This document shows positions 39,911 to 48,948 of a stretch of 64,000 nucleotides of DNA, one piece after another (position 1 is the stretch's first letter; every line of letters begins with the position of its first letter). A model generated the notes under the pieces. It made no database searches. It was not told the origin of the DNA and was given only the letters and a program-made list of their open reading frames with translations. A program made the position numbers and the translations under genes. Origin of the DNA: Cyclobacteriaceae bacterium (GTDB lineage Bacteria > Bacteroidota > Bacteroidia > Cytophagales > Cyclobacteriaceae); assembly GCA_019638355.1 (NCBI GenBank), contig JAHBTY010000006.1, positions 347,911-411,910 on the forward strand. Direction: 5' to 3'.

Positions 39911-40966
39911 TTATAAATAGCGGGTAAACAGTTTAGAAATTTTTTTTCCTATCACTTCGGAAGCGTAATAATCTGCTATTACCCTTCTGCCCGTGGCTCC
40001 TATTTTACGCAACGACATCTTAGGCATAGCATAATAATAGTTTAACCATTCTGCCCAACCCTCGTGGCTAAAAGCCAAAGAACCAAAATGTCCATATTCT
40101 TTTTCTTTCTTTATAACATCAACATTCATACCTACAGCACTAACAATAACAGGAATTTCGCATGCCATATATTGAAGCATTTTAAATGAACACTTGCCTC
40201 TTTCGATATCATTATCGAATAATGGCATGAGGCCTACATCAAAATTATTGATACGATAAACATCTTCATCCATTCGCCAGGGGTAAAAATCTATATACTT
40301 AGAGAGTAATTTTAATTCTGTAGGAAACCTGTCAGCCACTATACAAAGCCTTGCATCATTATGCTTCTCAAAAAAAGACAATAGCTGGTGTTCAATTGGC
40401 TGGAAATAAGCAAAACCGATTGATGACCCCAACCAGCCTACGTTGAAACTTGCTCCTCTTTTCAGTTCTATTTGCTTATATCTGTTAAGATTAACCGAGG
40501 TTGGAATTATGTGTACATTTTTAGAATATGCTGATGCGTGATCGGCCAAAAACTGATTGCCGGCCAATATCACTGCGGCATGTGTGCAATAATATTGGAA
40601 ACAATACTTTGCTTCACCCAGCCAAACTGCATCATCAAAATCATAGGCAAAGTTCTTCAAAGTTAAATCGTATCTGGATTTGAAACTTGTTAGGGAACGA
40701 CCCATCCAAACCGCATCGTATTTTTTTGCCTTGCTGGTAAAAATACCGGCCTCTATTGCCTTCAGGTAATCCCACCCCGTTCCTAAAACTTTGTCAATTA
40801 CCTGTAAGTTTGATCGTAGAGGAAAGGCTCTGAATTTATCAATTAAAAATTTATAAAAGTCAACTTCAACTCCGCTATCGAAATATTTCGAAGGAACTTC
40901 TAATCTGAAATGGTTTGTGCCATAGCTGTTATACAGTGGAGCCAATATCCTTTTAGTTATACTCAT
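39911..40966 (-). CDS. Glycosyltransferase with DFDDA-W motif
   Basis: 351 residues. FAYDFDDAVWLGEAKY is followed by the GT-B C-terminal half: FNVGWLGSSIGFAYFQPIE, FYPWRMDEDVYRINNFDVGL, MPLFDNDIERGKCSFKMLQY and GMNVDVI. It is clearly paralogous to the divergent gene at 45295 (DFDDAIWL, GWTGSHSTLKYL, GIMPLPDDEWAKGKCGFKAL). Probably a GT4-like transferase. It follows the GT2 gene with a 5-base gap. Confidence 0.85.
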   Translation of the reverse strand: MSITKRILAPLYNSYGTNHFRLEVPSKYFDSGVEVDFYKFLIDKFRAFPLRSNLQVIDKVLGTGWDYLKAIEAGIFTSKAKKYDAVWMGRSLTSFKSRYDLTLKNFAYDFDDAVWLGEAKYCFQYYCTHAAVILAGNQFLADHASAYSKNVHIIPTSVNLNRYKQIELKRGASFNVGWLGSSIGFAYFQPIEHQLLSFFEKHNDARLCIVADRFPTELKLLSKYIDFYPWRMDEDVYRINNFDVGLMPLFDNDIERGKCSFKMLQYMACEIPVIVSAVGMNVDVIKKEKEYGHFGSLAFSHEGWAEWLNYYYAMPKMSLRKIGATGRRVIADYYASEVIGKKISKLFTRYL

Positions 40967-40971
40967 TACTT

Positions 40972-41790
40972 CTAATAGAATTCCATTCCCAGAATGATTT
41001 TTATGACATTTTTAATTTTGTTTCGCTTCAATTGATTCTTTAAATCGAAATATTTTTTCTTAAAATTTTTATCCTGCGGAGTATAGTTCATTCTAATGCT
41101 CTCCATTAATGGATAATTATGCTTGTTATAAATGTAATGCCTGTTCATCTGTGCATCATTGTCCGTTAAACTTCGCAACATCGAATTTTTCCGAACCCTG
41201 TATTTAAAGCCTGCCATAGCCACATAGCTGAATTTCTTTTTATTCATCATTGCACGAATCCAAAAATCCCAATCCTCATGCCCCATGGCGGGCATGTCCG
41301 CATCGTAACCACCTAAACAATCCCAAAGTGTCTTTCTATATACTGCGCAGGCATCAATATAATTATCATCAATTAGCTTGCAGGCATCAAAATCTCCAAC
41401 TTGCTGATAGCCCTCCATTTCACCAAAAAAAATACAATCAGAATACACTATGTCAACATGATTATCATTTTCCAGAATCTGTATGGCTCTTTTCACAAAA
41501 TCAGGAATAATAATATTATCACTATCCAACGGCAAAATGTATTTGGTGCTTGCCCTTTGTATTCCCGAATTTCTCGCTTTTGCCAATCCCATATTTGGCT
41601 GATGAATAACATGCCATCCTTCACGTTCTACATTTCCCAATACCTGTTTGGTTAACAAATCGGTTGAGCCATCATTCACAATCAAAACATCGGCTATTCC
41701 CCCATCCTTCAAAATCTTTATAGAATTGAGTGTTTCCACCAGAAACTGACCTTGGTTATAACAGGGTATTATAATTGAAATGAGGCTCAC
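40972..41790 (-). CDS. Glycosyltransferase family 2
   Basis: 272 residues. ISIIIPCYNQGQFLVETLNS, VLIVNDGSTD, NMGLAKARNSGIQRA and YILPLDSDNIIIPDFVKRAI (DxD metal site), then GHEDWDFWIRAMMNKK. This is a typical GT-A core with a short basic tail. Four bases after the methyltransferase gene. Confidence 0.93.
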   Translation of the reverse strand: MSLISIIIPCYNQGQFLVETLNSIKILKDGGIADVLIVNDGSTDLLTKQVLGNVEREGWHVIHQPNMGLAKARNSGIQRASTKYILPLDSDNIIIPDFVKRAIQILENDNHVDIVYSDCIFFGEMEGYQQVGDFDACKLIDDNYIDACAVYRKTLWDCLGGYDADMPAMGHEDWDFWIRAMMNKKKFSYVAMAGFKYRVRKNSMLRSLTDNDAQMNRHYIYNKHNYPLMESIRMNYTPQDKNFKKKYFDLKNQLKRNKIKNVIKIILGMEFY

Positions 41791-41794
41791 AAAA

Positions 41795-42520
41795 TCAGAA
41801 TCTTATTTTACTCTTAACAAATATTTTTAATGACTTAAAAAGAATTTTAAGCGAAAGTGCAACCCCAAATTCTCCGGCCATAAGTTTTGAGTTTATTTTA
41901 TTAAACTGCTGCGTGTGTTCAATTAAACAGGCTGGATGAATACAATTCAAAATTCGTGTATCAGCTTTTTCCCTCGTTACCAAAAAAATATTCTGCCGAT
42001 ACCACCAATGTATTTTTTGATTGTTCCAGATTAGCGGGCGGATTACATCATGAAAATAAAAACCGTATTTCTCAAATTTTTTCTGCCAGTATTCAGGCCA
42101 CTGTTCATTCAAATGGTTTTGACCACCCTGGCCAGGTACCGCGGCAGAAAACAAAATGTTGTTTTTAGCATGATTAACCAATACCTCCACAAACAAATCA
42201 GCTTTAGCTTCAGGTAAGTGTTCGGCCACCTCTAACGAAACCACCAGATCAAACTTTTTACCAAGCGACCAATTCTCTCTCAAATCTTTTGCAACAAATC
42301 TTTCGGCAGGTATGTGCAGCATTAATGGATCGACAAATTCACCATCTACCCCAACGTATTCGTTCACTCCAGCTTCGGCAAACGCTTTTAGCCAGGTGCC
42401 CATACCGCACCCTACATCTGCAACACTTTGCGGTTTAACTAAATCGATAACAATAGGCACCACTTCACGCGGGGCTACCATGTTATGGATCTCTTCGGTA
42501 TGGATATAAGGTACCTTCAC
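41795..42520 (-). CDS. Class I SAM-dependent methyltransferase
   Basis: 241 residues. Motif I VADVGCGMGTWLKAFAEAG, then VGVDGEFVDP and the post-motif FDLVVSLEVAEHLPEAKAD. Placed between a TylF-like methyltransferase and a GT2 gene with a 4-base overlap, so it most likely modifies the exported glycan. It could also methylate a lipid or protein. Confidence 0.9.
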   Translation of the reverse strand: MKVPYIHTEEIHNMVAPREVVPIVIDLVKPQSVADVGCGMGTWLKAFAEAGVNEYVGVDGEFVDPLMLHIPAERFVAKDLRENWSLGKKFDLVVSLEVAEHLPEAKADLFVEVLVNHAKNNILFSAAVPGQGGQNHLNEQWPEYWQKKFEKYGFYFHDVIRPLIWNNQKIHWWYRQNIFLVTREKADTRILNCIHPACLIEHTQQFNKINSKLMAGEFGVALSLKILFKSLKIFVKSKIRF

Positions 42521-43215
42521 GATTTTTTAATAATATACCCTACCTGATTATTCCATTGAAACACACGGCTTGCCGATTTTATTTCTGAAAGATAATCGTG
42601 GATAGCTTTGGAACATCCATCCCAGGTATAGTAATCATCTATAATAATCAGCCCACCTTCGCTAACAAGCGGATATAATTTTTCGAGGCAAACTTTTACC
42701 GAATCGTACCAATCGCCATCCAGTCTAAGAATGGCTATCGGGTTGCCCTGATACGTTGACAGGGTGTTTTGAAACCAGCCTTTATAAATTTGAAAATTAG
42801 TGTGCGCAGCAAGTTTTAAAGCGTTAAGCGCAAAGGATTCATCTGCATAACAATTGTTGTAATAATGAGGCGATGTTTTATTGGCTTGCCACTGTAATGC
42901 CTCTTTCCCATCAATTTCTTTTGCTTCCGGAAGTCCTTCAAAACTATCAAACAGGTGAACCCTTCGTGTGTTTCCGCTTAGTTCTGCTATAGCGGCAATC
43001 ATTCCTCCGCGCCATACCCCGCACTCCACCACATCGCCCGGTACTGTAAAAAACTTAGTGCATAGTTGCAGGTTACAAACAAAAGCATCTTCCGGTATCA
43101 TGGTATAATCATGATACTTCCGATGGAGGCTTTTGAAGGTATCTGTTTCGCGATTATACCTTCTTACGTCCACTCCTACTGCCTTACCAAGGCCTTTGAT
43201 TAATTTTTTTGTCAT
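42517..43215 (-). CDS. TylF/MycF-type O-methyltransferase
   Basis: 232 residues. VVECGVWRGGMIAAIAELSG, VHLFDSFEGLPEAKEIDGKE, ILRLDGDWYDSVKVCLEKLY and GGLIIIDDYYTWDGCSKAIH. The metal-binding DGDWYDS and IDDY are as in the macrolide-sugar methyltransferases TylF and MycF, so it probably O-methylates a sugar. It overlaps wzt by 4 bases, which suggests its action is tied to export. Confidence 0.92.
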   Translation of the reverse strand: MTKKLIKGLGKAVGVDVRRYNRETDTFKSLHRKYHDYTMIPEDAFVCNLQLCTKFFTVPGDVVECGVWRGGMIAAIAELSGNTRRVHLFDSFEGLPEAKEIDGKEALQWQANKTSPHYYNNCYADESFALNALKLAAHTNFQIYKGWFQNTLSTYQGNPIAILRLDGDWYDSVKVCLEKLYPLVSEGGLIIIDDYYTWDGCSKAIHDYLSEIKSASRVFQWNNQVGYIIKKS

Positions 43216-44408
43216 GGTTTTAAACTTGAAGCCGGTATAATAAACCCGTTATTATGAGAATGAGGAAAATTTCTTCCGGGTGTAGGCGATTGGTCAATTT
43301 CAAAACCAACCACTTCTTTTATCCAGCAAATTGTTTCGGTATTGTGCGAGCCAAACCAAGCCGAAATTCTATAGGAATCAGGAATTAACGGTGGAAGTAC
43401 GATTTCCACTTTTATAGTTTGGGGAACTGCCGAGTACGATAGAAAGGGGTTTTGCACCGGTATTGCTTGCATAATAGTAATGCCCATCGAATTGGAAATA
43501 TCAAATGCTACAAACCCGGTTTTGTGATGCCGGGTTGATACCAGTTGGCATTTTATTTCCAGTTTAACCGAAGGTTGATTGCCAGTGGTGTTTACTTCTA
43601 TCGACCGAAAGAAGGCTTCTTCAGTATGATCAGTTCTGTTATCGGTATATAGATTATTTTCTGCTGAATAAAACATGGCCTGGTATTGCCGAATTACAGC
43701 TGATACAACATCGTTTTTAACAATTGAACCCTGATTAAGTAAAATAGCCCGGCTACAAAGATTTTCTACTGCCCCCATATTATGGCTAACAAACAAAATT
43801 GTTCGGCCGCTTTTGCTTACGTCTTCCATTTTGCCGATGCACTTTTTTTGAAATTCGGCATCACCTACAGCCAGCACTTCGTCAATAATTAATATCTCTG
43901 GTTCCAGAAATGCAGCCACTGCAAAGGCTAATCGCAATTGCATACCGCTGCTATAGTGTTTAAGAGGGGTATCTAAAAATTTTTCAACACCACTAAAGTC
44001 AACAATCTCGTCAAACTTCAGGTCAATCTCCCTGCGTTTCATGCCTAACAGAGAGCCATTAAAATAAACATTCTCACGACCGGTTAACTCCGGATGAAAA
44101 CCCGTTCCTACCTCTAACAAACTGGCAACGCGGCCGCGCGAAATAATTTTTCCTTTTGTTGGTGGTGTAATCTTAGATAGCACCTTAAGTAAGGTTGATT
44201 TACCTGCTCCGTTTCGCCCAATTATACCTACCGATTCTCCGGGGTTTACTTCAAATGAAACATTATCCAACGCCCAGAAATCTTCCACACTGGTTTTCTC
44301 AAATTTAAAAGCATGAACCATGCGTTCGCGCAAACTCAGGTAGCCCCCGGTTTGATGGCTGATGCGAAAGCGCTTGGAGATGTTGTGTACTTCTAAAACA
44401 GGTTGCAT
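43212..44408 (-). CDS. ABC transporter ATP-binding protein for polysaccharide export (Wzt-like)
   Basis: 398 residues. ATPase domain (about 1-240): Walker A GRNGAGKST, GTGFHPELTGRENVYFNGSL, signature YSSGMQLRLAFAVAA and Walker B ILIIDEVLAVGD. An extra C-terminal domain (about 260-398) of beta strands (VKLEIKCQL, TGFVAFDISNSMGITIM, YRISAWFGSH) is like the glycan-binding domain of E. coli O8/O9a Wzt, which reads the terminal cap of the chain. Partner of the permease 2 bases upstream. Confidence 0.94.
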   Translation of the reverse strand: MQPVLEVHNISKRFRISHQTGGYLSLRERMVHAFKFEKTSVEDFWALDNVSFEVNPGESVGIIGRNGAGKSTLLKVLSKITPPTKGKIISRGRVASLLEVGTGFHPELTGRENVYFNGSLLGMKRREIDLKFDEIVDFSGVEKFLDTPLKHYSSGMQLRLAFAVAAFLEPEILIIDEVLAVGDAEFQKKCIGKMEDVSKSGRTILFVSHNMGAVENLCSRAILLNQGSIVKNDVVSAVIRQYQAMFYSAENNLYTDNRTDHTEEAFFRSIEVNTTGNQPSVKLEIKCQLVSTRHHKTGFVAFDISNSMGITIMQAIPVQNPFLSYSAVPQTIKVEIVLPPLIPDSYRISAWFGSHNTETICWIKEVVGFEIDQSPTPGRNFPHSHNNGFIIPASSLKP

Positions 44409-44410
44409 GC

Positions 44411-45238
44411 TTATGCCAGATCAGCAAAGTAATCTTCGGTTCGTCTAAAATAAATAATACCAATTATCAGCAATACGGCATTGGTGGTAAGGCTTATGTA
44501 AACCAATGTTGGATTACCCATTGCCGATGTAAGCGGAAACCTGAAAAATTCTACTGCCGCATACATGGGTGAGGAAGCCACCACATATTGCAAATAAGGA
44601 TAGTCGATAATAGATGTTGGATAAATGATGGGTGTTACAAAAAATAAAATCTGAACGAGGAAAGGAATTACGTACCGGAAATCGCGGTATTTCACGTTGA
44701 GGGCTGCCAGCCAGCAACCTAAACCAAGTGTGGCCAGCATGCTTACCAATAAACTGGCGGGCCAATACACAAATGCGTTTATGGCTACCGGTTGCTGATA
44801 ATAAATCAGCACCAGCACAAACAATACAAAGGCCATAGCAAAATCAAAAACAGCCACCAGAATGGATGATACCGGTATAATGAGTCGGGGAAAATATATC
44901 TTCTTTATAATCATGGCATTGTTTACCATGCTATTGGCAGCGTTGGTTAGCCCGGTAGCAAATACATTCCAGATAATAAGCCCCGAAAACACATAAACCG
45001 GATATGGCAAACTTTGATTGGGAAGGTTTAAAGCCCTACCCAGCAGCAAAGTGAAAATCAGCATCATTAACAGGGGTTGCAAAACAGCCCATAAAAATCC
45101 CAAAGCCGTTTGCTTGTATTTGATCTTAATATCGCGCCAGGAAAAAAAATAGAATAACTCCTGATAACGCCAAAGTTCTTTCCAATTAAACAGCCCTCTT
45201 CTGGAGGAATCAATTACATCTTCATATACATCGGGCAT
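44411..45238 (-). CDS. ABC-2 type polysaccharide exporter permease (Wzm-like)
   Basis: 275 residues with about six membrane helices. The N-terminal part YFFSWRDIKIKYKQTALGFLWAVLQPLLMMLIFTLLL is typical for O-antigen/teichoic-acid exporters, as are the central VNNAMIIKKIYFPRLIIPVS and the late PMYAAVEFFRFPLT. It heads the leftward glycan run and exports the finished chain across the inner membrane with the Wzt-like ATPase. Confidence 0.94.
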   Translation of the reverse strand: MPDVYEDVIDSSRRGLFNWKELWRYQELFYFFSWRDIKIKYKQTALGFLWAVLQPLLMMLIFTLLLGRALNLPNQSLPYPVYVFSGLIIWNVFATGLTNAANSMVNNAMIIKKIYFPRLIIPVSSILVAVFDFAMAFVLFVLVLIYYQQPVAINAFVYWPASLLVSMLATLGLGCWLAALNVKYRDFRYVIPFLVQILFFVTPIIYPTSIIDYPYLQYVVASSPMYAAVEFFRFPLTSAMGNPTLVYISLTTNAVLLIIGIIYFRRTEDYFADLA

Positions 45239-45294
45239 GGTTGCAGGTTGCAGAAAAGGATTTACAAGTAGTATTCTGCATTTTTGTCAAAATT

Positions 45295-46374
45295 ATGAAA
45301 ATACTGTTTATAGTTCCTTACCCGCTTTCAAAATCGCCTTCGCAGCGTTTTCGTTTCGAACAATATTTTCAAATCCTTGCTCAAAATAACTTTACATTTC
45401 ATGTTCAAAGTTTTGTAGATGATGGCGGCTGGGCCATTCTCTACCAACCCGGCAAAGGGTTACAAAAATTTTGGGTTATAACGAAAGGTTTGTGGAAGCG
45501 TATGCTTATCCCCTTTCACCTGTATTTCTACGATTTTGTATTTATTCACCGCGAGGCTGCACCCGTTGGCCCTCCCCTGCTGGAGTGGCTGATTGCCAAC
45601 GTATTCAGAAAAAAAATTATTTATGATTTTGACGATGCCATCTGGCTTACCGATAGAAAAAATGAATCATACTGGTTCAGGTTACTAAAATGGCGAAGCA
45701 AAGTTGCTTCTATCTGCAAGTGGAGTTACAAAGTAAGTGCCGGCAACCTCTTCTTATGCAATTTTGCCCGGCAGTATAATTTAAACGTAGTTCTTAACCC
45801 AACCACTATCGATACCGAGAAAGTACATAATGCGGCCTTGTTTAAGGTAAACCGAAATCCGCATAAGGTATGCATTGGCTGGACCGGCTCGCACTCTACA
45901 TTAAAGTACCTGCATTCAATAGAACCTGTACTGGCAACGTTGGAAAAAAAATATCCGCAATTAGAGTTTTTAGTTATTGCCGACAAAGCTCCTGAGTTGG
46001 CTTTACAAAACCTGAGGTTTTTGCCGTGGTCGGTGGAAACTGAAATTAGCGGGTTATTGCAAGCCGATATTGGTATAATGCCTTTGCCCGATGACGAGTG
46101 GGCTAAAGGTAAATGTGGTTTTAAAGCACTTCAATACATGGCCTTGGAAATACCCGCGTTAGCTTCGCCTGTGGGTGTTAATATCCAAATTATAACTCAT
46201 GCCCAAACCGGATTTTTATGTTCAACTAATGCTGAGTGGGAAGCATCACTGGAAGTATTGATTACCAACAGTACCCTTCGCACGCAAATGGGTACGGCCG
46301 GAAGAGCAGAAGTTGTAAATAACTACTCTTTATTATCCAATTGTGCCAACTTTCTTTCGCTGTTTCGAAAGTAG
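45295..46374 (+). CDS. Glycosyltransferase with DFDDA-W motif (divergent paralogue)
   Basis: 359 residues from MKILFIVPYPLSKSPSQRF; an in-frame ATG 18 codons earlier would overlap the spacer next to wzm and is less likely. FIHREAAPVGPPLLEWLIA, IYDFDDAIWLTDRKNESYW, CIGWTGSHSTLKYLHSIE, FLPWSVETEISGLLQADIG and ALQYMALEIPALASPVGVN. Paralogue of the gene at 39911. Its last 52 bases overlap the 3' end of the convergent membrane-protein gene. Confidence 0.88.
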   Translation: MKILFIVPYPLSKSPSQRFRFEQYFQILAQNNFTFHVQSFVDDGGWAILYQPGKGLQKFWVITKGLWKRMLIPFHLYFYDFVFIHREAAPVGPPLLEWLIANVFRKKIIYDFDDAIWLTDRKNESYWFRLLKWRSKVASICKWSYKVSAGNLFLCNFARQYNLNVVLNPTTIDTEKVHNAALFKVNRNPHKVCIGWTGSHSTLKYLHSIEPVLATLEKKYPQLEFLVIADKAPELALQNLRFLPWSVETEISGLLQADIGIMPLPDDEWAKGKCGFKALQYMALEIPALASPVGVNIQIITHAQTGFLCSTNAEWEASLEVLITNSTLRTQMGTAGRAEVVNNYSLLSNCANFLSLFRK

Positions 46375-47648
46375 ATAAGTACAAGACTTATTGTAAAGTA
46401 TGGAAGCATGGGAATGCGATACCGCGTAAGCGTTCCAAAATTGTATGAAGTAATACCAACTGCAAAAGCAATTATTAATGCAAACACCAGTGTAAAAATT
46501 ACATCGGGGTTATTCAATAAAGAGAATAATTTAAGCCTTACCGAAAAGAGAATATAAAGCACCAGTACCAATAACAAAGTGCCTTCCAAGGCCGATAGCA
46601 ACATGAGTGGGTTTTTAACTTCCCATAAATAAGGGCGAAAAAGTGAAACATTAACCGCCTGCGGCATTTTAGTAATCATACTTGCAAGCGTTCCATCCAA
46701 CTCACCCAGCGAATAGCCCGAGCCGGCATCGCGGCCGGTATAAAATCCGATATCGTAGGCAGTTACCTGTGCCGTGCGGGCAATATTCTCCACAGCATAT
46801 CGTGCATCATTTTCACCTACTTTGTTTACCATCCAATAGCTTAACAATACACCACCACCCAACAAAAACGGAAAAACCAATACCCGCACCATAACCGATG
46901 GCGAACTCATAATTTTTTTATAACCAATCCATAAAACAACAGCGGGCAGAAAGGCTTGTAAAATAAAAAGCTTAACGCTGAAAATTATATAAACTGAAAG
47001 CAACAGCAACGCAATGCGCGAGCCATTTACTTTCTGCTGAACAAAAATTAAATCAACACTGTAGGTAGCCAGCCCCAGGGCTCCTAATACCAATGTGTCT
47101 TTTAAAATACCAGAACCCCAAAACACAACCGAGGGAATGAACAATGAGCAAATAGCCAGGTATAAATGCAGGTGCCGGTATCGTTTATAAAAAGTTAAAT
47201 AGAGTGCCCATGCACCGGCAAAACTCCAAAGCGAAAATAGAACACCCGTGGCCGAGTATGATGAAAACGTAATCAGATCGAGTAAACCGGCAATCTTAAC
47301 AACAAAGTATGATTGCGGGTCGCCATAAAATACAATTCGGGAAGTGTATTTATAAATACCAACCTGATCGGCTCCGCCCATTAAGAGTTTAAGGCCTGCG
47401 GTCAACGATTCAGAAAAGGCCAGCCAAATTTGCCGGCTGCCGTGCGTATGGAAATTAAAAGTATCGCCACCACTGTAATAAAATTGATAAATAAACCCCA
47501 GCGCAATGGCTCCGAAAATCTTAAGGGTAAGAGCCGGAAAAAAATACCGGCTGGTATTTATATCGGTAACACGTGGCCTTACAAAATATGCCACCCCATA
47601 AACTACAATCAGCAGCAGCGGTGTAACTATCAGGTCGCGTAACTCCAC
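46323..47648 (-). CDS. Multi-pass membrane protein of unknown function beside the glycan locus
   Basis: 441 residues with roughly 10-12 hydrophobic segments. A charged loop RPRVTDINTSRYFFPALTLK lies after the first helix, and IYQFYYSGGDTFNFHTHGSR follows the second. A large loop, RDAGSGYSLGELDGTLASMI, sits before the last helices. The layout recalls Wzy polymerases or GT-C enzymes, but no signature is certain. The export route here is ABC-dependent and needs no Wzy, so a sugar-transfer role is only a guess. Confidence 0.7.
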   Translation of the reverse strand: MELRDLIVTPLLLIVVYGVAYFVRPRVTDINTSRYFFPALTLKIFGAIALGFIYQFYYSGGDTFNFHTHGSRQIWLAFSESLTAGLKLLMGGADQVGIYKYTSRIVFYGDPQSYFVVKIAGLLDLITFSSYSATGVLFSLWSFAGAWALYLTFYKRYRHLHLYLAICSLFIPSVVFWGSGILKDTLVLGALGLATYSVDLIFVQQKVNGSRIALLLLSVYIIFSVKLFILQAFLPAVVLWIGYKKIMSSPSVMVRVLVFPFLLGGGVLLSYWMVNKVGENDARYAVENIARTAQVTAYDIGFYTGRDAGSGYSLGELDGTLASMITKMPQAVNVSLFRPYLWEVKNPLMLLSALEGTLLLVLVLYILFSVRLKLFSLLNNPDVIFTLVFALIIAFAVGITSYNFGTLTRYRIPMLPYFTISLVLIYFRNSERKLAQLDNKE

Positions 47649-47686
47649 AAATAAAAAGTTATTTCGCGCGAAAGGTACACAAAAAC

Positions 47687-48919
47687 TCAGTCGCCCTTCT
47701 CCAGGTTTTTCAGGCGCTTTTTAGCGTCTTTGTACGCTTCATCTTTGCGGCCCGATCGTTTTTTTACTTCCGTAAAATATCGTTTCGCTTCAGCTTTATT
47801 GCCTTGCTTTTCATTTATCTCACCCAAGGCTATCAACGAAAACAAATAATAGCCCGACTCGGTGGCACCAATTTCTTCGGCATACTTCACGGCCAGTTCA
47901 TAGTATTTTTTAGCTTCATCGGTTTTGCGCTGAAACTCATACATCTGCCCTAAAAAAAACGCAGCATAACGCCCACTGGTAGCTTCATAACCAAAGCGAC
48001 CACTATCAATACGTGCCAAAATCTGTTTTGCTTGTTTTTCCAACTGCACGTGTTGCCCCCGCGCATACAACATGCGTGCGTAGTATCGATCGAAATACGG
48101 ATTATCGGGGTAAGTTGTATATAAGTACTCGGCAATCTGAAAGGCCCGCACCTGGTCGTTTTCATAACTGTTGCTAATGCGCATTAACCATACCATCGCC
48201 TCGGTGCGTGTGTAGAAGGCATTGTACGATACTTCACGCAGTTGTTTTAACCCTAATTGTTTATCGCCTTTGCGGAAGAACCACAACAAAGGTTTTAATG
48301 CCGGATAGTTTTCCGGAACCCAAACTGAAAAATAATTATACAAGGCATCGCCAAACAATAACTCGGGACTCAGATGATCCATTTCGCGGCATACTTCCAT
48401 GTAGTTGAGTGCCGACTTTCCCTCCACCGCGGCCTTGCGCCAACTTTTACGCTCTTCGTCCGAATACAACCGGCCTTTAAATCCATGTGCGGCTGCCAGG
48501 AAAAAAGCCGATTCGATTTTATACTGGGGATATTTTTTATACAAATTTTCACCCACCATAATGGTGCTGTCCATATAAGCCAGAAACTGTTCATCGTAAG
48601 TAGTGGCTTTGGTGTTGGGCATAATCTTCCACCACTCACTCAGTCCTAATAAAAAATAAGGCAATGGGTGCCACTTGTATTTTTGTTTAAACCACCGGAA
48701 TTGCTGCTCGGCTTTTTCAAACTTAAAGTTGTACAAATCGTTTAGCGCCTGGCTTATTTCAATTTGCATGGTAATGTCGGAAATCAGAATAATGGTGGTG
48801 TCTTTCTTAGCAGCTGTAGGCTGTGCAGTGGCCGAAATATAGAATAAGGTTAAGGCAACCACCGCTAACGCCTTCCATTGTGTATTCAAAAAGTTCTGAA
48901 CCCTCATTTTCAAATTCAA
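47687..48919 (-). CDS. Secreted TPR-repeat protein
   Basis: 410 residues (or 406 from the ATG at 48907). The signal peptide ends at TAQP. Helical repeats follow, including FEKAEQQFRWFKQKYKWHPL, YAAFFLGQMYEFQRKTDEAK and FSLIALGEINEKQGNKAEAK. Probably periplasmic. No partner is obvious; the divergent gene at 48949 shares its upstream region. Function unknown. Confidence 0.82.
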   Translation of the reverse strand: MNLKMRVQNFLNTQWKALAVVALTLFYISATAQPTAAKKDTTIILISDITMQIEISQALNDLYNFKFEKAEQQFRWFKQKYKWHPLPYFLLGLSEWWKIMPNTKATTYDEQFLAYMDSTIMVGENLYKKYPQYKIESAFFLAAAHGFKGRLYSDEERKSWRKAAVEGKSALNYMEVCREMDHLSPELLFGDALYNYFSVWVPENYPALKPLLWFFRKGDKQLGLKQLREVSYNAFYTRTEAMVWLMRISNSYENDQVRAFQIAEYLYTTYPDNPYFDRYYARMLYARGQHVQLEKQAKQILARIDSGRFGYEATSGRYAAFFLGQMYEFQRKTDEAKKYYELAVKYAEEIGATESGYYLFSLIALGEINEKQGNKAEAKRYFTEVKKRSGRKDEAYKDAKKRLKNLEKGD

Positions 48920-48948
48920 ATAAACAAAATCTTTACTTTCGCATCCTT

